NCBI GenBank assembly: GCA_937896105.1
Contig: CALBKR010000270.1
Coordinates: 1 to 7,044 of the forward strand
Direction of reading: 5' to 3'
Length of the DNA stretch: 7,044 bases
DNA from: an uncultured Bacteroidales bacterium
Lineage (GTDB): Bacteria > Bacteroidota > Bacteroidia > Bacteroidales > Bacteroidaceae
Position numbers and translations under genes: made by a program. The number at the start of each line of letters is the position of its first letter. The stretch's first letter is position 1. Below the pieces are notes generated by a model. It was not told where the DNA came from. It made no database searches and saw only the letters and a program-made list of their open reading frames with translations. This document shows positions 6,450-7,044 of this stretch, in pieces.

Positions 6450-7044
6450 CTATTTACCGGTTTCATCCTCTACGGGAACTGTAACCTGAACGACATTCGA
6501 GTATGGCGACACGTGCCCCTCCTTACTGCGCACTCTGATACGGTACTCCGCCTTGTCGCCGGGTTCCATATGGGCATCGATGGTACTCGTCTCGTTTATG
6601 TTCAGAGACCTCACATAGCGGAATATATCATCGTCATTCCTTCTCCTGTACAGGCAGATATAGAGTCCCTTGTCGAGCATTGCCGGTGTAATGCCTGAGA
6701 TATCCCAGCCGATATGCACCATCTCGTCATCATTCCTGTATGCGGCTCCAGCCCTTATCACAAGCGGCAGCACGGTCTCGCCCTTGAAGAGAAACGATGT
6801 CTCATAGGAAGGTTCAGATGTCACGCCCGTCTCGTTCATTGTCTCTATGTGATAGTAGTATCTCTTGCTGCTGTTGGGCTCGGGAGAATCCACGACAAGC
6901 AGACGACCGTTCTTTACAGAATCCCTGGTCATTACGTTTATAAGGGTATTGAACTCCTCACCGTGCAGGCGACGGTATACATAGAACTTGTCGACATCAT
7001 CCTCGGACGAGGGGAACCAGGTCATATAGACCTTCTTTGTATCC
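6450..7044 (-). CDS. C-terminal part of an FN3-domain protein (5' end off the right edge)
   Basis: About 197 residues are visible and the frame stays open through the window edge. An internal ATG at 7025 is not the start: the codons before it (DTKKVY) continue into MTWFPSSEDDVDKFYVYRR, the classic first half of an FN3 domain. The first domain closes with KRYYYHIETMNETGVTSEPS. A second runs from about LPLVIRAGAAYRNDDEMVHI through YICLYRRRNDDD to AEYRIRVRSKEGHVSPYSN, ending VVQVTV. Eight residues later the protein stops at a TAG (6450-6452). No sorting domain or anchor is seen at this C-terminus, so surface attachment would depend on the missing N-terminus or on partners. These FN3 domains are of the 'Y-x-V-Y-R ... 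YYYHI' kind, unlike the YYYRA repeats of the 1324-residue protein. Its function cannot be told from this part. Confidence 0.85.
   Translation of the reverse strand, partial: DTKKVYMTWFPSSEDDVDKFYVYRRLHGEEFNTLINVMTRDSVKNGRLLVVDSPEPNSSKRYYYHIETMNETGVTSEPSYETSFLFKGETVLPLVIRAGAAYRNDDEMVHIGWDISGITPAMLDKGLYICLYRRRNDDDIFRYVRSLNINETSTIDAHMEPGDKAEYRIRVRSKEGHVSPYSNVVQVTVPVEDETGK

Noticed and set aside
7023..7025. ATG at 7025 as the start of the rightmost gene
   Set aside because: It falls in the first strands of an FN3 domain, and the frame continues open to the window edge, so the gene is truncated by the window.

Overview
The window looks like Bacteroidales (Bacteroidota) chromosome. The evidence is a DUF1573 protein, lipoproteins with Bacteroidota-style signal peptides, a small secreted protein ending in a Por/type IX secretion (T9SS) C-terminal sorting domain, FN3-like repeats with the L-x-P-x-T-x-YYYRA signature, and little Shine-Dalgarno signal before the starts. 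Genus cannot be assigned by reading alone.

Left end (1-359): no protein gene is supported. Two near-identical copies of a ~95-bp element lie in direct repeat with a 153-bp period. Each carries a small GTCTCT/AGAGAC hairpin and ends in a strong rightward intrinsic terminator. An AT-rich stretch follows, with a plausible Bacteroidota-type promoter (271-302) for the next gene.

360-761 (+): a secreted single-domain DUF1573 protein. It converges on a leftward operon. Almost the whole gap between the two stop codons (765-816) is one 52-bp inverted repeat, probably a shared bidirectional terminator.

819-7044 (-): five closely packed genes, apparently one operon read right to left and open at the right edge. 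In transcription order they are: (1) the C-terminal part of an FN3-domain protein; (2) a lipoprotein with a Big2-type Ig domain and a C-terminal 'VVDGELRG' domain; (3) a 169-residue secreted protein with a T9SS sorting domain; (4) a 1324-residue secreted protein with an unfamiliar beta-rich N-terminal half, five FN3-like repeats and no visible sorting domain; (5) a 124-residue lipoprotein of unknown family. Gaps are 44 bp, 16 bp, a 4-bp ATGA overlap and 16 bp.

Every complete operon product has an export signal and no enzyme motif is visible. The operon most likely builds a cell-surface or extracellular adhesive or structural assembly, but its function is unknown. It is the best candidate here for an undescribed system.
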